Positions 25,272 to 45,829 are shown, counted from the first letter of the stretch. The stretch: 64,000 nucleotides of DNA from Populus alba (GCF_005239225.2 NC_133296.1:16371046-16435045); one strand, 5' to 3'. Notes: generated by a model not told the origin, from the sequence alone. Numbers and translations are program-made.

Positions 25272-26331
25272 AGTGTCATTTTATGTTGTCACTAGCTACA
25301 TGATGCTTCTGAAACTTTTACATGCTCCCTAAGGTCTATAAGGTCACCATAATTATTTATGTTGGCTTTAGCAATGACACAATCCTTGATTAGGCAAGTT
25401 TGTAACACTCTATGAACAAAGTGAAAACTCTTTCATTTTATAGGAATAACATGTAGGAGCTGAGGTTGATGTAATCTCGGGCACATTGTGCCTAGGATTT
25501 TGAGATGAGGAGCATGCGAATGAGAAGACCATGACTAGGAAGAAGATTGATGGGAATAACCATGTATGGTGCCTACTCGGCATGCTATTTTATCTATTTT
25601 CTTTTTGGATCTAGAGTTGTCCACTTAGTGTTATTAGTTGACCTTTTTGTTTGTTGTATAGAAGATAGCGAAGCTATTCGTATATGGCTAGAACAATGTT
25701 GATGAGTACTTGTACTTGTTGGGAGAGTTGTTGAATACCTATGGAACTAAAGTTCTTATAGGGATATCAGTTACTCTCCTATATACTAGAGTCCTGTCAC
25801 CATGGTTTTTTTTTTTTTTTTTGTAAAAATTGAAAGAGAACGAGCAAGCTGTTTGTTCAAGTTCCTCCAAGCTACATCACTGATGAAGCTTAGAAAAACT
25901 TCATTTGGGTTTGGGCTCACTTCACGGATAATACTAGACTGGAGATGTGGGTGCTACTTGCAAAAATAACACTCTGATGACTTAGTTAGTACTGTAGTGT
26001 TTAAAGGGTATTTTTTTTTATCAGAAAAATATAAAGAGAATAATTGCAATCATATAGTTATGAATAAGAAAATCTATCCTCCTTTTTTATTTTACCTTGT
26101 TTCTATAGCTTACCTTAAGGAAAAAAAAAAATAGGAGTAGCTCAACATATGTATACTTTATGTTGTAATAGTTGAATGGCATAGGTGAATCTTAGATGGA
26201 AGTGTAGTCTATATATATATAGCATGACGTCCTCCTTGAGATATGGATAGTCAAGATGAATAATAATAATCTAGAGAGAAAGAGGAAAAAGAGAGGGAGA
26301 AAAGAGAAGGAGAAGACCGAGTTATTCAATT

Positions 26332-26536
26332 AACCAAGCTTAAAAAAAGTCAAACTGAGCCCACTTTAGACTCGGTTGGGTTCGGTTTGACCTGGTAAAG
26401 CTAAACCCTATATTGGGCTAGGTTTTAACATGATCAGACCGAGCTCAAAAGGAGTCCAACCAAGCCTAAAGTGAGCCCGGTTGGGTTCGACTTGAATATG
26501 ATCAGATCGAGCCTAAAAGGAGTCCAACCGAGCCCT
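26332..26536. repeat. Degenerate tandem repeat with GAGCCC / GTTGGGTTCG motifs
   Basis: Three related units at about 26332-26396, 26430-26497 and 26498-26536 share AAC(C/T)(A/G)AGC, GAGCCC and CGGTTGGGTTCG. The last two begin with ATGATCAGA(C/T)CGAG and share AAAAGGAGTCCAACC. The unit length is about 68-100 bp. It is noncoding. Confidence 0.7.
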
Positions 26537-27480
26537 TAGGTTTAGCTTAAACCCGTGCTACATCTTCTCTCCCTTTTTTTTTTTTGAACTCGTATAATCA
26601 ATAGCTAAAGAAAGAGTTGATATTAATGTGTTGTAATTATTAAGTTAATTTCCTAGTTTTATAAAGAGTTGCGTAGTTATTTGGCAGCAGCTGGTGTTGA
26701 TTGGGTTAAGGTGGATGCTCAATGTATTTTGTAATTTTGGTTTTTGGTAAGTTTGGAGCTTTTTCTGATGTGATGTGGTGCACTGAAATGTTACGGTGCA
26801 GCTCCAAACGAACTGTTGTGGTGAGAGCATCAGATGATTTCTACTCGCGGGATCCAATATTATGCACCATTCATGCAGCATGCAGCTAGCAGTACTGGCA
26901 TCAAACAATGTTCTCTGGGGAGAGTTCATCATGCAGCCTGATTGGGACATTCTCGACTCTCTACATCCAGCTAGCTACAGAGTATCATGCTTCCACTAGC
27001 TAGGGCTACTCCGACCCTGGATGGAGTTAGGTTAGTTCCTTCTTCTTTCTTGATAGTTTTAATTATCAGCAAAGCTAGCATGGTGAAAAAACAATATTAA
27101 AACTGGATTTGCAAGCCCATATATATTCTCATTAATTATTGCACTTCCAATCCAAGTAGCTCTCGTTTACTTATTGGCTTGTTGAAGCCGCAAATATGAG
27201 CTCGGCTAGGCTAGGGGACCGTGATGCCCTCGGGATTTATATAGAACATTCTTTAATTTCCTGTCACTATTTGGCCTCTCTCTAATTTCACCTAGAATTA
27301 TACTCATCCTAATTTATTGTTTTTGTATTTTCATCAAATTCCAAACCATATATATATTTCTTCCACTAATTTATAATTAATAGCATGCGAATCAGCAACT
27401 TTGGATGATTTGCTGCAGCTATAATTCATGTTGTGCCGGCCACATTAATCAGCTATTTCATCCCTCTTTAGCTGCAGCTC

Positions 27481-27505
27481 AAATATATATATATATATAT
27501 ATATT
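27481..27505. repeat. (AT)n microsatellite
   Basis: An alternating AT run of about 24 bases in noncoding DNA. Confidence 0.9.
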
Positions 27506-29757
27506 AAAAATAAAATAAAATTGATATACTGAATTTTACAATGTGTTTAAGTATAAAATATTTCCACATAGAAATTGAGAAGTTTATACATATTTCTAAT
27601 TAAATAAATTAAAAACTATTTATATAATAAAAAATTTTTATGAAGCTCGATTCCTATATAGTTAAAGTTAACTAGTTGAACTTGTAATCAAGATCATGAA
27701 TTCAATTGGATTCAATTTTTTTAATCTAAAATAGATACTTATAATCGATTAAATATTAAGTGATGAAATTAAAAAATAAATTAAAAAATACAATTATAAT
27801 AGATGAAAAAAAAAATTAATCCTGGTCTTAAAAATATTATATATTTGAAAAAAAACAACATTAACAATAGGGGATGCCTGCCATGCTAGATTTTGAAGAC
27901 CTGGTCTTAAAAATATCAGGATTGTTTATTTTAGATCAAGAAAAATTCATTTCAATCATATTTCATTAAAAAAACCCTAAACACCTTGTAAAATATATTT
28001 ATAGCTTTTCACAACTTAAAAATTAGTTTTGAACCCACAATCAACCCAAAATCTAAAATTTTTTCATGTTTAGATATACCTTTTTATGCAAGTTTAAGGG
28101 GGAACCTTGGATAAACTCTCCATGTTAAAAGGAACTTAATGACACCAAAATCATTTGTTTTTCTAGTTGGAATTGATCTCTATTGAGATTTTTTCTTTCT
28201 ATTATTGAAATCCAATCACTTTCTCTTTTTTCTCTCAAATCAGGGACCATGAAATTAAAAAAATGAAGTTTGAATTTTATAAATTGTTAAGGATTGAAAC
28301 TTTATACTTTGAAAAGTTAAAAGATCAAAGTGTATATCTAGCCACAAGTTTGGAAAAACCATGTTTTTTTTTTATTATTATTATTCAGTTTAGTTCTTTA
28401 TCTTTAAATTTTATACTTTTTTTTAATAAATATGTTATAATTAACCATCAATTTGAGCTTATTATAAGAGTGTAAGAAAAAAAACACAAATTATTGTGAC
28501 AATCTACGATAATTTGTCTCGGGCTGAACAATAGCGTAGGAAACAGTAATTTTCCCAAGGTATTTCTCATTTAATCTTAATAATAAGATATGAAGCTACT
28601 ACGTTTGTTTTATCATGACGACCCGTGATACAAAAATATATAACCATATAAAACAAGCACCGACAGCTAAGAACATCCAATCATAGCTTCTCAGTTATGG
28701 CTAGATCATAGTGGTTAATTAATTAATTTGTAATGATCTATCTAGTTACGACTTGGAGAGCCATGAACCAATATGCTTTAGTTTTTTCGTAAGGCATGCA
28801 GCAAAGACAGCACCCTCATCCCTGCAAAGTGGAAATTAAGATAAGACACACTTTGTCTGTTCTTCAAACATTGTCCTTTCTTAGGAGCTAATTTAGAGCC
28901 AATATCTCCATTGCATAAGAATCATTGGATGATGATCGATGATGCGACGTCATTGGATATTAGAATTATTTATGGATTAAAGTATAAACAGCAAATATCT
29001 CGATACTGCCAACACTCTCCCAGATCGAGCAAGAAACAAAAGTAAAGGAAGATTTTCGAGTCCTTGTACTGGCTGATAGAATTGTCCAACGCGGAACAGG
29101 CTCCAGAATATGATGGGGAAATATCTGGGGGACAACCTGATTTCACAACCTTGTATGATTAGCTGATCAAATAATCACCTAATTAATTAGCTTCCCTCAA
29201 GATCCGCATTTTCAAACTAAAAATAAATAAATAAATAAATCCATTGACTTGCACCTGCAAGTTGCTATGCTGACTTCCTGATCAGATTGATAATTACACG
29301 TCGAGAAAGTGATGGGGATGGTTGGATCATTTGGTGAGACTAGTCCTCGGAATCACAATGAGAAATTAAGCATACAAGGGTTGACATTCCATCAGCTCCA
29401 CCTATAGAATCATATCATCCGTGTTTCGTTCAGCTATTGATCAAGTTAATCGCGTGCTTGCATCTTCTACTTTTCAAATCTTCGTGTATTTTCAACCCAC
29501 CTCATTTCTTACTTTCTTGGATATTAATCTTTTATGCCGACAAGATTAATAATAATATTAAATAGTTATCTATTACTTAAATAATTTTTTATTATATTTA
29601 AAAATAAATTGACCAGACACACAACAAAGAACTTTCAACTAGTATGTTATGGGAGAGACTTACAAGAGAGAGAAAATGGCATTAGTTAGCCATTAGGGAA
29701 ACGCTCGCTTAAACATTTTAGTAAGAAAGGGATTGTCCAAGCTTATTCTATTTCATC

Positions 29758-29822
29758 TTTTGATGATCATGTAACTTCATCACATATAATGATGTGATGA
29801 AGTAATAATATGATCATCAAAA
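29758..29822. repeat. 65-bp inverted repeat (hairpin)
   Basis: The outer arms TTTTGATGATCAT (29758-29770) and ATGATCATCAAAA (29810-29822) are perfect complements. The inner arms CTTCATCACAT (29775-29785) and ATGTGATGAAG (29792-29802) are also perfect, with a 6-base loop. The single strand should fold into a strong hairpin with one small internal loop. A mutated copy lies at the start of the repeat at 30225. Its function is unknown. Confidence 0.9.
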
Positions 29823-29891
29823 TTGAGTTCTATACATAGCTAGAGTTGATTTGTTTTTCATGGTGGTGGCATGCGGGTCATAAATACAGGA
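29767..29891 (+). repeat. 125-bp direct repeat, copy A
   Basis: It is nearly identical to 30225-30349, with only a few substitutions (CATCAC vs CTTCAC, GAGTTC vs GTGCTG, AATACAGG vs AATATAGG). Copy A includes most of the hairpin. The DNA between the copies, about 333 bp, is largely repeat R2 copy 2. Confidence 0.95.
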
Positions 29892-29916
29892 TCAAAATTG
29901 GGTTATGACAGTTGGC

Positions 29917-30224
29917 GCTAGAGTCAGGAATATTATAAGCAAATTATCATAACAAAAACTAATAAACATTTAGCATTATAAGACAAAACCAGCAATGTAG
30001 TTTGTCTTAGACAGAACGTTTAAGGGGTGATAATATCTTTCCTTTTACGTAACTAATCCCGAACCATAGAATCTCTGTTGACCAGTTAAGATTTCTAATG
30101 ACCATAATATCAGGCGGCGACTTCTTAAACAAGAATATTCCTCATCAAAGAATAGGATGCCAGATATCAATTCTTTTCAAAAATACATTTAATTTTTAAA
30201 GCCGTCGCGATGTCGGGTGTGACA
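29917..30224. repeat. Dispersed repeat R2, copy 2
   Basis: It is collinear with 16108-16435, sharing CTAGAGTCAGGAATATTATA near its left end and a GTCGGGTGTGACA right end. It sits exactly between the two 125-bp direct repeats. Confidence 0.7.
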
Positions 30225-30349
30225 ATCATGTAACTTCTTCACATATAATGATGTGATGAAGTAATAATATGATCATCAAAATTGTGCTGTATACATAGCT
30301 AGAGTTGATTTGTTTTTCATGGTGGTGGCATGCGGGTCATAAATATAGG
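30225..30349 (+). repeat. 125-bp direct repeat, copy B
   Basis: The second copy of 29767-29891 in the same orientation. It begins abruptly after the end of R2 at ATCATGTAACTTC, so it lacks the outermost left arm bases of the hairpin. Confidence 0.95.
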
Positions 30350-30959
30350 ACATGCATGTGGCTGATGATCAGAAAGGATCTCATCATTTATTGAGGGAGG
30401 CTCAGATATCTGGGAAAAACAAGGACATGCACGTCCAACTCTATCAGCATCGCGAAAAATAAAAGCAGCAGGTAAAATGAATCTTTCAACAATTATTATC
30501 AATGGGCTCGGAAGTCAAATCGAGAGAAGTACTAATTTTAATATTACAAGTAAATGTTGCTATTGGACATTTATTCCCCTCGTTAATTAATTAATTTTGA
30601 AGTGTTTAAATGAAATTGGTCTTGTTTATCTTTGATGATGAGATCAAAGAAAAGGGTTTAATGAATTTTGAGATAGCTTGCTCGACTTGGTTTTGTCGAA
30701 GTAAAATGCTCATATTTTGATCTTGTCAAGGTTGCAATAAAGAAAGTCGAAGCAAGTGGTGGTCATAACCTTTGCCCTCAAAGTAATCCACCTTCCCGCT
30801 GCCTTTCATGTCTAATATTAACAACCTTCAGCTTAGACGAATTCTTAACATAACCTAAAGCATTTGAAGAAAGCATTTTACAAAACACTCCGATTGCAAT
30901 GGTGTTTTTTTCATTATTTATTTTTCTTACTTGAACACAAGGTTTATTTCTTTTCTTCT

Positions 30960-32640
30960 TCTTTTTTTGTTTTTTTTTGTTATGATTTTTTAAAAAAATT
31001 ATTTTTTTAGTTTTTTATTTATTTTATCTTTATATGAGATTAGCGTGATTTGTAAATTTGTTAAGGTAATTCAGGTTATCCTAGTTTATGAGTTTGGTGG
31101 GGTTTTTCTCTCTTTTTTAATTGAACTTAACTTTTTTTTTATTTGTCTATTTTTTTCTTATATAGTTAAAAATAATTTTAGAGAAAAATCATATTATTAA
31201 ACTTTATAAAGTAACAAAAATTAAAGGATGTGGAGGAAATTATTGTTTGCCCAACACCCATTGCATTATGGATTCCAATAGCAATCCACAAAGTTGTGAT
31301 TTCTTTTTGTTTTTTCTTTTTTTTTTTCTTGTTTTTGAATTTTTATTATGATTTATTTTTTAAAATATGTTTTTGTTGATTTCAACTTTTAAAATTGAGA
31401 TTGTTAAGACTTCAACTTCGTAATTTGCTTTTTTTTTTTTGCCTTTATACGAGATTAACATAATTTACGAGTTTGTCAAGATAACCCAAGTTGTCTCGGA
31501 TTATGAGTTTAGTGGATTGTTTTTTTTTTTTTTTTAATTGAACCTGAGTTTTTCATAGTCTATTTTTTTCTCATATAGTTAAAAAAATAGTTTTAAAGAA
31601 AAAATCATGTTATTAAACTTTATAAAGTAAAAAAAAATAAAGAATGTGAGTAAACCATTGTTCTCCCACGCACATTGCGCTGTGAATGACAATAGTAATC
31701 CATAATGTGTTTTTGTCGATTTCTTCTCTTAATATTGGGATACTTGAGAATTTAACTTTATAATTTGTTTCCTTTTATTTTACATTTCTATAAGGTTAGC
31801 ATGGTTTGTGAATTTGTTGAGATAATCCAAGTTGCCATAGTTTACAAGTTTGGTAGGATGTTTTTTTTTTAATTGATCTTGACTCTTTTATCGTCTATTG
31901 TTTCTCATATAGTTAAAAAAATGTTTTTTTTTTTTTTTAAAAAGTTATGTTATTAAAGTTTATAAAGTTCATGAACCTATTCACAGGTTTGACTGGTTGA
32001 CTTGGTTCGCAAATTTGGCAAGTTTAACTTTTTTAATTAGTTTTTTTATTTATTTTATCCTTAGAATATTGGGTTAATTGAGAATTTAGTTTCATAATTG
32101 ATTTTGTTTAACCTTTTATGAGGTTATCGCGATCTAAAAAAAACATATCAGTAGTGGGTTGATGTTTGATTTCACAATCATCTATTTTTGTTATCATATA
32201 GTTAAATAAAAAATATTTTTGAAAAAAAAAAAAACAAATTATAATCCTAGTGAGGTTTATAATTCAGTTCATAGGTTTGATGTACTCGCTTGGCTTACCC
32301 GATTCACAGGTTTGACTAGTTTACCTATCGATGTTATATATATTTTTTTGTTTTTGGTTTTTTTATTGTTTTTATTTTTTTTATTTCATCCTTTAATATT
32401 AGATTGGTTGAAAAATAGATTGTATTATGAATTTTTGTTTGCTTTCTATCAGGATAATTGTCTCAAATAAACGTTTATTTTTAGATTGGTGTTTAATTTT
32501 GTGAGCATATATTTTTATCATATAATTTAATAAAAAAAAATTTAAAAAAAAGTTATTGAACCCAACAAAGTCCATGACCCGGGTCATAAGGGGACCGAGA
32601 TTGATCCAATATGTCATTGTCTTAATATTTTAAAAATTTA
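30960..32640. repeat. Degenerate long-period tandem array
   Basis: A paragraph-like unit recurs about five times. Its markers are TATNNGAGATTANCNTNATTT (31031, 31445, then decayed forms near 31788 and 32116) and TCATATAGTTAAA (near 31157, 31573, 31905 and 32195, with a decayed form near 32517). Blocks like TTATTAAACTTTATAAAGTAA and GGATTATGAGTTTNGTGG also recur. Spacing is about 414, 343 and 328 bp. Long T tracts punctuate each unit. No coding capacity is seen. Confidence 0.75.
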
Positions 32641-33622
32641 ATCATCTTAAAGTTTTTTTAAAAGTTAAATCATATTTTTATCGATCATCAAAGTTGCATT
32701 TGAACTTATAAAATTAATCGATTTAAATCAAATTATCTCCTACATAGTTTAATTGAAAACTTAAGTTAAATAAAGAACTACATCAGCGGATTTTAAAATT
32801 AACCCACTTGATCAAATTTAATAACAAGATTAAAAAAAATCTAGTATTAAACTTGAAATTCTAAATTCCAGTTATGATTATCATTGAAAGTGGCAATTCT
32901 TAGGCCATATTATTCTAGTATTAAACTATTGGCTGCAGGTAGAGGTAGGTTGGCCATATCGTTCAAGGAACACATCAGCTAGAGCTACGTTCTTGTCCAT
33001 GGTGGCCACACACCATTTTCTTGTTTAAAGCATTCAAAACTCCTCAACCTCCCACCAAAGAAAGTCAAAAGGGCCAGCCCCATTTTGGTTTATTTATTCA
33101 ACGCCGATTTAAAGGTTGGTGAATTATATGAAAAAGATGGCTATCATCATCACCATTTGCATGATCAATAATCTCTGCTGCTGCATTTTAATGGTACTGC
33201 TGGTCAAAAACTTACCGAATCATCAAAGCTCTCTAGTTACAGGTTTCTTGCTCAAGCTTGATCAACACTACTGATTTTCAACTCTACCTAAAGCTTATGT
33301 TTGCTTGCTTCTATACTTTAATATATATAAAAATATCTTATCTTTTTCTTTCTTAATTTATCTCTTGTTTTTGTTAGCGATTTGTTTCTTTGTTTATTGC
33401 ATCTCTAGCTAGCCTTCTGGAAACTATTGTTTTGACTAGCTCTCTACCTTGTTTGAGAAGTAATTAGAAAATATTTGATATTTTTTATTAGAACACGTGG
33501 TTTCTATTTTCATTAGAAAGCATGGACTTTTCTGTGCAGATTCAAGCCCTTGAAGCATCTGTTTCTTTGTATCAGTGGGAAATTTGAATTGTCCAAAAAC
33601 TTTCACTTCTGGGTTTTAGGAG

Positions 33623-41358
<7,736 letters not shown>

Positions 41359-42326
41359 AATGAAATACAAGGAATAAAAATAAAATGGAGAACCAAATTT
41401 TGGATTGTCATTGCTATAGTGCTTCAAGATTGGATTGGGTGGATTATCTATCAGCTTTTTGGTTAGTTTTCTAGAGTCTTTGTAGATTTCGTCTTTTTGT
41501 GAAAATAGTAGGCAGAGCAATAGAGATACCTTTTACACTACCAACATATCTTTTACTGAAATGTAATGTAATGATGAATTAATTAATGATATTGCTATGA
41601 GATCAAAACCTACCTGTTCTCCTATTTAGTTTCAAGTTTGTGTGTGTTTAAGGATCTGATGGATTTAAAGGGTTTTGCAAGAGGTTCTTGCCTTGACCCA
41701 CCCCATGTTTTGAACCAATGAATATGTTCCCTCCTCTCCCCATCCTATCATGTTGGGTAAAAAGATTTTTGAATGCAAGTCTCAGAGAATTATTGGAATT
41801 TTTATTAAATCTGATTCATGAGTTTTGATTGGCTCCAAACTGGCATGAGGGGTGCTTTCGGTAAATAAACCACGGGAACTTGTGCTAGAGTTGCAATTGG
41901 ACAGGTTCTTCTGTCAGTTCGTTGCAAGGACAGCAACAGTCACCATGCTCAGGAGGCTCTTCGCCGTGCAAAATTCAAGTTCCCTCATTGTCAGCAGGAA
42001 GTGGAATGCAATTTCTTTCATTTGTTTTATTAACCGTGATATCTCTCGGTTTTCTATTATTTTTTATGTTAGCATCATTGTTATGCATGAGGTAGCGTGC
42101 GTTTTCTTTGTTCTCAGAGGCACACCTGATGCCTTGATTTCTTATTTCTGTGCTGCTTTACCATACTGGAAAAATGAAAGCCTGCAACTTATGGCAAGTC
42201 ATTTTCTATAGAGAATAATATAAATCAAATGGTTTTGGTTAATCAAACCGATGATTATGTGTTCCATGCAGCTTCTTGGATGCCATGGACGTACTTGGCC
42301 AACCGTCAACCTGGAAGAGCATCTTT

Positions 42327-42799
42327 TGTTAGGTATTGCCATTAGTGGGACTACCCCACCACCAAACAAAGTGGCCACCACCACCAAGCAAGTGGCAGCA
42401 GCCTTTGTTGAAGAAGATGGCAGCCACCCACTCCCATGTGCAGCTGCTGGAAAGAAGAAGAGAAGCTACCATCCTGTCTATAAATAGGCACCATACAAAG
42501 AGAGCTATGTGAGAGGGAGAATAACGTGAGTGTGTGAAAGAGTGAAGAGAAAGAGAAGAGAAAGGGCTGCTGCCCATGGCAGCAGTCCTGCAGCTGCAAG
42601 GCAGCAAGAGAGATGGGAGTTGAGTGATGAGATCCTCCTCCATGTATTTATTGTATTCTTTCTCTACTCTAATAAAATGGACTCTCTCCCGTGGATGTAG
42701 GCGGTTTTGCTGAACCACGTAAAATATTGTGTCTCAGTGTGCTTACCCCTCCGTTGAGTAATTATCAGTACATCACCGGTCCCCGGATTCCGCCCAACA
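42327..42799 (+). repeat. Left LTR
   Basis: It contains a TATA-like CTATAAATAGG near 42478-42488 and an AATAAAATGG polyadenylation-like signal near 42670. These suit an LTR promoter and terminator. It has an 11-bp AGAGAAGAGAA-type segment that the right LTR lacks. Confidence 0.95.
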
Positions 42800-42801
42800 A
42801 T

Positions 42802-42813
42802 TGGTATCAGAGC
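42802..42813 (+). other. Primer-binding site of the LTR element
   Basis: TGGTATCAGAGC lies two bases after the left LTR. It is complementary to the 3' end of plant initiator tRNA-Met, the usual primer of plant Copia and many gypsy elements. Confidence 0.9.
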
Positions 42814-43251
42814 ATATGGTTTAAGTGGTGTTTGATTTTTGCTCAAAAATGAAAGTTGTCAAAATTGTGTTTTGACCATACCACTGTGTAGAGGAGGACG
42901 AGACGAAGCCACTGGTGAAAACCGCGTCGAAAACGGACGTCGGAATATCCTTCACGCGCCGTCACGCTCCGGCGAGGTGACTGGCCACGCGCGCAAACGT
43001 GCACCACGCGTCACACGCGTCTTCTTCGCCCGGATGGGCTGACCCGACCCGAATACCAGACGACCCGACCCACGTGGCTGACCCGGGTAAGGATGACGTC
43101 ATCATGGCGTAATTTGTGACGTCAGCATGCACAGTAAGCATGGCCCAAGATGACATCAGCATGATGTATTGGTGACGTCATCAAACACAGTCAGCATGCC
43201 ATGCCAGCAGACACGTCAGCACAGTGGGACCCACATGCCATGTCATCAGCC

Positions 43252-43319
43252 GCGAGCCGAGCCAGGCCGAGCCGAGTTGAGCCGAGCCGAGTTGGAACTG
43301 AGCCGAGCCGCGAGCCGAG
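43252..43319 (+). repeat. GAGCCGAGC-type short tandem repeat inside the LTR element
   Basis: GAGCCGAG / GAGCCGAGTTG units repeat irregularly in a GC-rich stretch. It is part of the noncoding leader of the retrotransposon. Confidence 0.8.
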
Positions 43320-44769
43320 GGATAGGATCCAGTGTAGCTGATCCTACGTGCAACCGGATCTGAGATTGAATCTGAGCCGTTGATCAGGCCAGAATTGTTT
43401 TGATCAAATCTTAGCCGTCTAAAGTGCGATTTGGACGATTCAAGACATGTTTCCAGCTAATTTGATCATTCCAGATGCAATGGTACGGTCCGATCGTTGA
43501 GATTCGAGACCGAAAATGGCAGTGGTGAATTATTGAAGAGAGATTGCCCGATCAGGAGGCATCTGAGGGTCATCATGGTGGTCGATGGAGATGAAGAAGA
43601 AGAAGGTGCACATGTTTACCCAATTACATGTGCTGAACTGTTAAATGGGGAAATTTTAATGCCTTGATGGAAGGCAAAATTGGGACACTCAGGACACCCG
43701 AGATGTGGACGATTTGAGGTGTAGAGTGAAAACTGATGAAGACCAATCTTGTCGAATCTAAGCACTGGTAGTCTCGCCAGATGTTGAGAAATCATGTATT
43801 AAACCTGTATATCCCAGATCACTTGTAAAGGAAAGTCGCAACAAAGCTAGCAAATGGTTGTATATACGAAGAGACAGTACGATGGATAGATATGGCCTAA
43901 GAAGTTCTGTCTAGGAGATTGGGTTTTAAGCGGGACCAGTGTGACCCCTCCAATCTTTCCTGGGAACTTGCTTAGTGGAAGGATTATCCATACGGTACTA
44001 TTTTCGTATATGTGACAGTTTGTTATGAAACTGTTGAAGACTAGCAAGATGACGGCACAAAGGAACAGTTGGGTTCCATATGATCAAGGATCTGATGGAG
44101 TGGTGATTTCTCCAAAGAAGTTAGATTCGGTGACTGTGATTTCTCGAGGGGAGAATTGATGAAGACCCTGATAATGGAAGAGAAATACAGCAAGGGGATG
44201 AAGATTGGCACCCTATTTTGACTTGGACAGGTGTTGTGACAGGATGAGCTGCTGTCAAACATAAGCAAGGAATAGGGAGAAATCTGGAGAACAAAAATTG
44301 CACGAGGGCACACGAAGATTGTGCAGGAGTACCCGTAGGATCCAACGAGGTACTATAATGAGACAACAGGTGCAAAGAGAAGAAAAGTTCCCAGATGAAG
44401 CTCAGAGCAGAGACTATGTACAACAGGAAGTCTCTTGTGCTCTTGATGAAGACAACACGCGAGGACCTTTCCAATGCATGCAAGGATGGAAAAATGAGCT
44501 GTTGCAGAGGCACCTAATTGAGGGGGTGCAAACGCCTGTGATAAAAGGCGACCGCCTATGATAAAAGGCGAAGACACCAAAGAGAGTGGTGTAGGTGGAG
44601 CTGTCAAGCAGAAAGGCATAGAAGCTCCAAACATAGAAATCGAGGTGGAGGATTGCGAGGAGTATACCGCAACTTTCTCTTTCTATGTAGTCAGTGGCAG
44701 TAATCTCTCCCAAGTCCACATGGTGGTAGAGAATCTTGGAGCCACTGGAGTCATCCCCAATGAAGGAGG

Positions 44770-44990
44770 ATGAGACCGCCCCGTGACAGCGGGCGGAGAC
44801 ACCTTAGAGAGAAGGTGTGAGGGCTATGAAATGAGCCCAAGATCAGGTCGCCCAAGACAACGGGCGTAGACACCTCAGATGGAAGGTGTGGGCCACGATG
44901 TGAGCCCAGTTCAAACCGCCGCATGACGACGAGCGGAGACACCTCATGAGAAGGTGTGTGGGCCATGATATGAGCCCAGTTCAGAACGCC
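44770..44990 (+). repeat. Three-unit tandem repeat (about 75 bp) inside the LTR element
   Basis: Each unit reads roughly CGCC....GACAACGGGCGGAGACACCT, then GAAGGTGTG, then GGCCATGATATGAGCCCA. Inverted GCCC/GGGC and ACACCT/AGGTGT pairs in each unit suggest repeated RNA stem-loops. Confidence 0.8.
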
Positions 44991-45053
44991 CCAGAGCCGA
45001 TGTGATGGCTAGATATAAGTGGACAGATGGATAGCCAATGAAGTGGCTATGAT

Positions 45054-45480
45054 GAGTATGAAGACAAATGCAGGATTGACTTTCATGGATATTGCCCCCA
45101 TGCTAAAGATCAATGAGCTAGAAGACATTTGCCTTGGACAATAAGTGGATAACTTGTGGAGCATTAAGACGCGGCTGCTATGAAGGAGCAGAGGGCATGC
45201 GCAGGTTCCGGGAACGAGTTGACTCTTGTCAAGGTGGTGAGCTCGGAGATGGCATTGTAATACTCAGAGTATGAAGACAAATATGGATCAACCTTTAATG
45301 GGTTGTCCCCATGGTTAAAGGTGGAGAGCTACCTGGACTCTTACGACTAAGAGCGAGAGACTCATGGAGAAGTAAGGCGTGGTTCCTACGGTGGAACAGA
45401 GGGCAGGCGCAACTCCTGGATGAGTAGACTCTTGGAAGAGTGGTGGGCTTGTGATCATATCGAGATACTCAGATAATGAT
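45054..45480 (+). repeat. Two-unit tandem repeat (about 213 bp) inside the LTR element
   Basis: The marker GAGTATGAAGACAAAT occurs at 45054 and 45267. Both are followed by similar blocks (CCCCATG.TAAAG, AAG.CG.GG.T.CTA, GGA.CAGAGGGCA.GCGCA, AGT.GACTCTTG). It lies just before the polypurine tract. Confidence 0.8.
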
Positions 45481-45829
45481 TGTCGCACTTGGGAATATCA
45501 GTTTGAGGGGGTGTTGTAAGCCTTGGTGTGAGGCTTGATGAATCATTCCGGACCGAGCATGGATGATACGCTCGAAGGGGAATGTTCTGTCCCAGAGACA
45601 AGCGTTAACACTCTTCAGATGTGATGTGTGAGACCATCTGGTTGAAGTGATCCTTTGGTGTAAGCAAGGGTGTGCTTTGGTGACTCTGGTGATTGAAAGG
45701 TTTGGCGAGTACCTATAAACTTGGCCGGAGACGCTCTCGGAATGGTAAGCTTGGAAGAGCTGCAAGATGCAAGCTTGTGCTGAAGAAGCAAGCGGACAAT
45801 TGCCCCACATGAATGGCAAAGGGGGTGAT

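Larger units (their letters stand above)
25801..33622. other. Long gene-free, repeat-rich interval
   Basis: I see no host gene between the gag relic and the LRR-VIII kinase. It contains a run of T near 25807, a triplicated block at 26332-26536, an AT run at 27481-27505, the hairpin and direct-repeat structure at 29758-30349, and the degenerate array at 30960-32640. The last 400 bases should hold the promoter and 5' UTR of the LRR-VIII gene. Confidence 0.6.

Noticed and set aside
26645..26950. 101-codon minus-strand frame
   Set aside because: Composition is unremarkable and no family is recognisable; not supported as a gene.
42329..42718. Antisense open frames of about 120-130 codons in both LTRs (also 45854-46210)
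   Set aside because: They lie in the LTRs, read against the element's direction and show no domain. They are a by-product of the repeat sequence.
44298..44773. Two overlapping frames inside the LTR element that might be gag
   Set aside because: No Cys knuckle, no gag blocks and no protease were found. I could not support a coding call.
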